A DNA stretch of 9,703 nucleotides from NCBI GenBank assembly GCA_009936765.1, contig JAACDL010000152.1, positions 1 through 9,703 of the forward strand, in the 5' to 3' direction. The position numbers and the translations under genes are program-made. Under the pieces are notes generated by a model. The model made no database searches. It saw only the letters and a program-made list of their open reading frames with translations, and had not been told where the DNA came from. The first letter of the stretch is position 1; each line of letters opens with the position of its first letter. Below are positions 1 to 6,300 of the stretch, in pieces. The DNA is from Methanobacteriota archaeon (GTDB lineage Archaea > Thermoplasmatota > Poseidoniia > Poseidoniales > Poseidoniaceae).

Positions 1-353
1 CTGCTTCTACTCGACATGTTCCTTCATACGGAATAATGAGTATGGCAAAGGCGGCCCTAGAGTGCTGGACAAGAGAATTAGCTTGCCATCTAGGACCCGA
101 AGGACATCGCGTCAATGCGATTTCCAGTGGGCCAATTCGTACTATTGCTGCGAGTGGAATTCCTGGCTTTGACAACATTCTAGAGCATGTCGCAAACAAT
201 TCACCTCTTCGCAGAAACGTAACACAGTCGGATGTTGCAGGTTGTACAACCTGGTTGGCAAGTCCTCTGTCATCTGGTGTTACTGGACAATGCATCCACG
301 TTGATGCAGGATATTCGATTACAATGGTTCCTTCGAGTATAATGGGGGAGTGA
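1..353 (+). CDS. fabI: Enoyl-[acyl-carrier-protein] reductase, FabI type (3' part, truncated by window start)
   Basis: The reading frame is open back to base 3, so this is the C-terminal part of a longer protein and the ATG at 36 is internal. FabI is a short-chain dehydrogenase-like enzyme that reduces the enoyl-ACP double bond with NAD(P)H, the last step of each elongation cycle. The codon for Tyr at 27-29 and Lys at 48-50 give the Tyr-x6-Lys active-site spacing typical of FabI, not the Tyr-x3-Lys of ordinary SDRs. Downstream, LGPEGHRVNAIS, the GPIRTIAASGI stretch, PLRRNV and the C-terminal VTGQCIHVDAGY match the FabI family closely. The nucleotide-binding Gly-rich N-terminus lies outside the window. 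It ends 4 bases before the megasynthase start, so the two are very probably co-transcribed. The megasynthase has KR and DH but no ER domain, so this protein is inferred to be its trans-acting enoyl reductase. PUFA synthases normally use the unrelated flavoprotein PfaD for this step. Confidence 0.92.
   Translation, partial: ASTRHVPSYGIMSMAKAALECWTRELACHLGPEGHRVNAISSGPIRTIAASGIPGFDNILEHVANNSPLRRNVTQSDVAGCTTWLASPLSSGVTGQCIHVDAGYSITMVPSSIMGE
344..350 (+). promoter_or_regulatory. Ribosome binding site of the megasynthase gene
   Basis: A purine-rich GGGGGAG lies within the last codons of the enoyl reductase gene, 7 bases before the ATG at 358. Its position inside the upstream gene, next to that gene's TGA (351-353), suggests translational coupling. 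It supports the start at 358; the protein begins about 20 residues before the KS domain, which is normal for the family. Confidence 0.6.
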
Positions 354-357
354 AGAA

Positions 358-3300
358 ATGACAATTACTACTGCCAATGGAAAGCCGGTCGATGGTCTAA
401 ATCAGGCTCCATTTGAACCGATCGCAGTTATTGGCATGGCTGCTTTAATGCCAGATGCCAAAAGTATCGAAGAGTTCTGGCAGAACATTATTGATGCACA
501 TGTCTCGATTAAAGAAGTAGATGGAAGCCGATGGGATCCAGATATTTACTGGGAAAACGGCGCACCAGGAAATATTACAGAAGGGAAGACCTATTCGAAA
601 ATCGGCGGATTCGTCGAAGGTTACGAATTTGATTGGCGAAGATGGAGGCAACCTCCTGGTACTTTGCCACAAATAGATCCATGCCAGTTGTGGGCAGTTA
701 CAGTTTCTGCTGATGCAATCGAGAATGCCGGTTATGGCGATGATGGAAAAACACTAGACCGTGCAAGAACAGGAGTAATCTTTGCTAATGCTCTAGGCGG
801 CGAAAACCGTTCTGAATCAAATATCCGAGTCTATAGTGCTGAGATGCGTAAAATTGCAATCGATAACGGAGCAACTCCGGAACAAGCAGATGCTATGGTC
901 GAAAAAATGTGTGAAGGAAAGCCACGTATTGATGAAGATACAATGCCTGGTGAACTTGCGAATGTTGTTAGCGGCAGGGTTGCCAATTTACTCGACCTTC
1001 AGGGTCCAAATTACTCGACAGATGCAGCATGTGCATCTTCAATGGCAGCATTACTAGATGCATGCAGATTGCTGCAAACAAGGCAAGTGGATAACATGTT
1101 GGCTGGTGCAACAGACCGTTGCATGGAGGCTCCAACATTTGCCAAATTCAGTGCAATAGGCGCCCTTTCTGCAACTCATTCAACACCTTTCGATGCACGT
1201 GCAAATGGTTTCGTTATGGGTGAAGGAGCGGGAGTATTACTGCTCAAGAGGCTTTCAGATGCAATTCGTGATGGCGATGATGTCAAAGCGGTAGTTCGTG
1301 GAGTTGGGGGTTCATCCGATGGTAGAGGAAAAGGAATTACAGCTCCAAGTCAAAGAGGGCAAGTTCAGGCGGTTAGCCGTGCTTATTCGCAAGCAGGATA
1401 CGCTCCTTCAACAGTTGAACTAGTTGAGGCCCATGGCACTTCAACCAAGGTAGGGGATGCTACTGAGTTGTCTACTCTATCCTTACTTTGGAATGGCCTT
1501 GATGGTGGCGACCACATCGCCGTAGGTTCTGTCAAAAGCCAAATTGGACATTTGAAAGCGGCTGCAGGTATTGCTGGAATAATGAAAGCATGTAATTCGG
1601 TATACCATAGCACAATACCTCCTAGCGCAGGTTTCCAAACCCCAAACCCTACTGTGGAATGGGGCGAGATCCCGTTCTTCGTTCCAACTGAAGCAAGAGA
1701 TTGGCCTGAACCGAAATCTCATCCTCGTCGAGCAGGCGTCTCCGCTTTCGGATTCGGTGGGACAAACTTCCACGTCGCAATCGAAGGATATGACCCGCAA
1801 TACCACGCTGAATTAGTATCTGAGTGGGATGGCCGTTGGGAGGCATATGCTGGTGTATCTGTATCGGATTCAAAGCCGACAATGACTCATGAACAATTGA
1901 AATCGGTAGAAGGTGGATTGTTATTATTATCTGGAGACTCTATCGCTACAGTGAAGTCCAAATTAACTTCAATCGCATTCAGTGGTCCAAACTTCGATGA
2001 TGATCCAAGAGGGATGAGATTATCTTTTACTCTTCAAGATCATTGGTCGTACTCTGAAGGTGACTCGGTTAGGATGGCTATTACTGCTACAAGTTGGGCT
2101 GAATTGAGTAAGCGAACCGATTTGGCTGTAAAGGCAATGGATGATAAAGAAAAATGGGGATTCCTGATGAGTCAAGGAATTATGATCAGTGACGAACCAG
2201 CACTTCCAACCAATGCCAAAGTGGCTCACATGTATCCTGGACAGGGGAGCCAATATGTTGGTATGACCTTAGACCTTAGCAATCGATATTCAGATGTTGG
2301 AAAGGTTTGGGAAAAAGCCGATATTACAATGGTTGAAGTTCTGGATGGAGAGACTCTCTCATCGTTCGTACTTCGTGAGAATCTATCTGCTGAAGAAAGA
2401 AAAGAAGCAGAGCACAAACTCAAGCAGACCGAGTATACTCAGCCTGCAATGCTAACCTCAGATTTAGCAATTGAAGCGGCATTAAACTCTCATGGTCACA
2501 ATCCTGACATGGTTGCCGGACATAGTTTGGGAGAATACGCTGCTTTGATGAGCGCTGGGATTCTTGACATGGACGGTGCGCTAAGAGCGGCAGCAGCACG
2601 TGGCACCGAGATGGGTAGTGTCGAGATTGATGATAAGGGATTGATGGCAAGTGTTACTGCGCCATATGAGCGAATTGCAGAAATCATCGATGAGATTGAT
2701 GGATATGTAATTGCTGCGAACAAGAACTCACCAAAGATGACAGTCATTGCTGGCGAAACAGCACCCGTCAAAGAAGCGATGTCAAGATTTGAGGCAGAAG
2801 GTTTCCAGTGTGTGGCATTAGCCACTAGCCACGCATTCCACTCCAGAATAGTGGCTCCTGCTAACGAGCCGCTACGTAGATTCCTCGAAGGGTTAGATAT
2901 TCGTTGGCCTAGTATTCCTATAACAAGCAATGTAGATGGTGGCTGGTATCCCATGGATGACGGCAGTGATTCTAAATCCGCAGTGCTGTCTAAGTTAGCG
3001 CCTCAAATGGCATCTAGCGTTGAGTGGACAACTCAAATCAATACTATGTACGAAGCAGGTGCAAGGATATTCGTCGAAGTTGGACCTAAGAGGGCACTAA
3101 CAGTGTTCGCATCTCAAATCCTCGAAGGTAGAGCAGCTCTACCAATTATGACCAATCATCCGAAAGCAGGAGGAATCTCAACATTCCTTTCAGCAATTGG
3201 AACTCTTGCTCTTGCAGGTCGAATTCCTGATTGGCCAGGACGTAATAGTCCTCATCTTACAGAGGCCTTCAAAGCAGGTCCAATCGAAGCCAGCAATTCG

Positions 3301-6300
3301 GTAACAGCACCTGCAACTCCTCTCAAAGAGAGAAGCAGACCTTTGCCATCTAAAGGCGGAGATGTCGTTACAAAGACTGTAGTTCAATCGACTCAAAAAT
3401 ATGTAGACCCAGATGCTGCTAAGATAGCATTAGTTGGTGAACTAATCGCCGCACAATCTGGATATCCTGCTAAGTTCTGTCAAGGTAATGTAGACATGAG
3501 GGCTGTACTTGGAATGGATGATTCCCAAATCCAAGTAGTTGTATCATCTGTTCATGCGAGATGCAGCACAGACCCAGATTGGGATATCACTGTGGCAAAG
3601 ACTCCATCGGACATCACAAGATGGATCACAGCAGCGCCATCGATGGGAAGTAAAAATCGTTCTACAAAATACGATGACAGAGATGAAGACCCATTCGTGA
3701 TTACAGGAATTTCTCTTGGATTACCTGGAGGCGAGCGTGTGTTCGATGAAGGTAACTTCGAGAAACTAGTCAGAGGTGAAACCTGTATCAGTGAAGTTAC
3801 TGATGACTACAAGCAGAGATTGCTCGACAAGAACATTGTCCGCCTAATCAAAGGAAGGGACGGCAGTGTTGGAATGGATGCTGCTACAGAATTCGGGGAC
3901 ATACCTCAACTTGCAGGAATCAAATCTGCATTCAATCCATCAGAAGAATTTGGAATCGATGCTAAAATCGCAGCAGCATGGGATATAGCAACACAACTTG
4001 CATGTGCTGCAGGATTAATTGCTCTCAAAGACGCAGGGATTCCACTAAGTCCGGTTGAACAAGTTGGAAAAGGTGGATTACGACTGATTCGTTCATGGCA
4101 AATGCCATCTGCTTACAGAGATAGAACTGGTATTGTTTTCGCTTCATGTTTCGCAGGACATCAAATGGCTGCTCATCACGCTAAGGTTAACGGAGACGAT
4201 GGTGAAGGCCGATTCGACCGCCGTTATTTATTCCAGATATTGAATATGGGTCATTCACAATTCGCACAACACGTCGGAATTAGAGGTCCTAATACTACTA
4301 TCAATCTGGCTTGTGCATCTGCTACTGCTGCTTTCGGTGTTGCTGAAGATTGGCTTGCTACTGATCGTTGTGACCGCGTGGTTATCATCTCCGCGGATGA
4401 TGTTACTGGAGACGATTTATGGGAATGGATAGGTTCTGGTTTCGCAGCAAGCGGAGCTGCCGCTACTAACAATGTAGTCGAAGAAACAGCGCTTCCATTC
4501 GACCGTCGCAGGAACGGACTAATTCTTGGAATGGGCGCTGCAGCATTCGTTGTAGAGAGGAAATCACAGGCTGATGAAAGAGGAGTTCAACCTATGGCTG
4601 AACTTCTTGGAACTAAGATTGCAAACTCTGCTTTCCATGGTACGAGGTTAGATGTTGAGCACGTTGCTTCAACCGTTGATGCCTTCATCGGAGAAATGGA
4701 AGAACGATGGGGATTAGATCGTCACATCATGGCACCAGATACAGCATTCTTCTCTCACGAAACATTCACTCCTGCAAGAGGAGGTTCTGCACAGGCAGAA
4801 GTTAAGGCATTGAGGGACACATTCGGAGCAAGTACGGATTCGATTGTTATTGCTAACACCAAAGGTTTCACAGGGCATCCAATGGGTGTTGGAATCGAAG
4901 ATGCATCTATGTTCTATGGATTAATGACGGGAAGGATTCCTCCTATTGCAAATCATAAAGAAGTGGACTCAGAACTTGGAAACCTGACGCTATCTAAGGG
5001 TGGAAGTTATTCTAACCTGAAATACGGGATGAGGTTCGCAGCAGGGTTCGGCAGTCAAATCGGACTTTCACTAGTTCGTAAATGTGATTATACTGGTGAC
5101 AGAATAGATAGGCAGAAGTTACTAACTTGGAACCAATCTATTGCAGGTACATCAAATGTTGAACTAAGAATACTTCAGAATAAGTTAGTCGCCTATGTTG
5201 ATGGTGATAACAATCTACACGGCGGTATACAGGGAGATGAATATGCTGTAGCTCAGCATGCAGCACCTCCTGTAGTCCCAGTTGTTGTAGAAACTCTACC
5301 GAAACCAGTTGCAGTACCAGAACCTGCAACTGAGCCAGTAGTTGTGAAACCAGCAGCAGTCACAGTAGCCGGCGACATCACTCCTGCTGTAATTGAAGTA
5401 GTAGTAAACCACACTGGATATCCAGCAGACTTCGTAGAATTAGACCAAGATTTAGAAGGGGAATTAGGAATTGACACCGTGAAGCAAGCAGAGATTATGG
5501 CTGATATTAGGACATTGTTCGAACTACCTGTCGATGAAGACTTCATTCTGTCAGATTATCCAACCCTCAACCACATGATTGCATATATTCACAAGATGAA
5601 AGGAGGAGACATACCTACTCCTGCAGCAACCCCTGCATCGACTCCTGTAGTTCAGCCAGTAATCGAAACTGTTGTGGAAGTTCCAGCAGAAGTCGTGATT
5701 CAGGCGTCATCGCCTTCCGCAGATGTAGGCGATATACAGCCCCAATTGATTGGAATTGTAGTAAAGCACACGGGTTATCCTGACGACTTCATTGAGATGG
5801 ATCAAGATCTAGAAGGCGAACTTGGAATTGATACTGTAAAGCAAGCCGAAATCATGGGAGATGTTAGAGAAATATTCTCCCTTCCAGTCGACGAAGACTT
5901 CGTTCTATCAGACCATCCTACTCTGAATCACTTTGTCGCATATATTCAGAAAATGACAGGTGGGGTAGTATCTAGTCCTGCAGTTGTATCATCTACACCT
6001 GCGGTAACACCTACGCCGGTTGTTGAAGCAGTTCCAGTTGCAGCCACTGCACCTATTCCGTCTGGTGATGGTGGAGACATTCAGCCAAAATTGATTGGAG
6101 TTGTTGTAAAGCACACAGGTTATCCTGACGACTTTATTGAGATGGACCAAGACTTAGAAGGCGAACTTGGAATTGATACCGTAAAGCAAGCCGAAATCAT
6201 GGGTGATGTCAGAGAAATCTTCTCTCTACCAGTTGACGAAGACTTCGTTCTATCCGATCACCCGACATTGAACCATTTCGTTGCATACATTCAGAAAATG

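Noticed and set aside
36..353. The ATG at 36 as the start of a small 105-residue protein
   Set aside because: The frame is open to the window edge and the catalytic Tyr of FabI is encoded upstream of this ATG, so it is an internal Met of a truncated gene.
2496..2954. Antisense open frames, including 152 codons here and 204 codons at 6765-7379
   Set aside because: They lie wholly within conserved domains of the sense gene, their translations show no recognisable motif, and they have no plausible start signals; they are shadows of the megasynthase.
3685..5091. KS2 as a chain-length factor
   Set aside because: The active-site Cys and both His are present, whereas chain-length factors lack the Cys.
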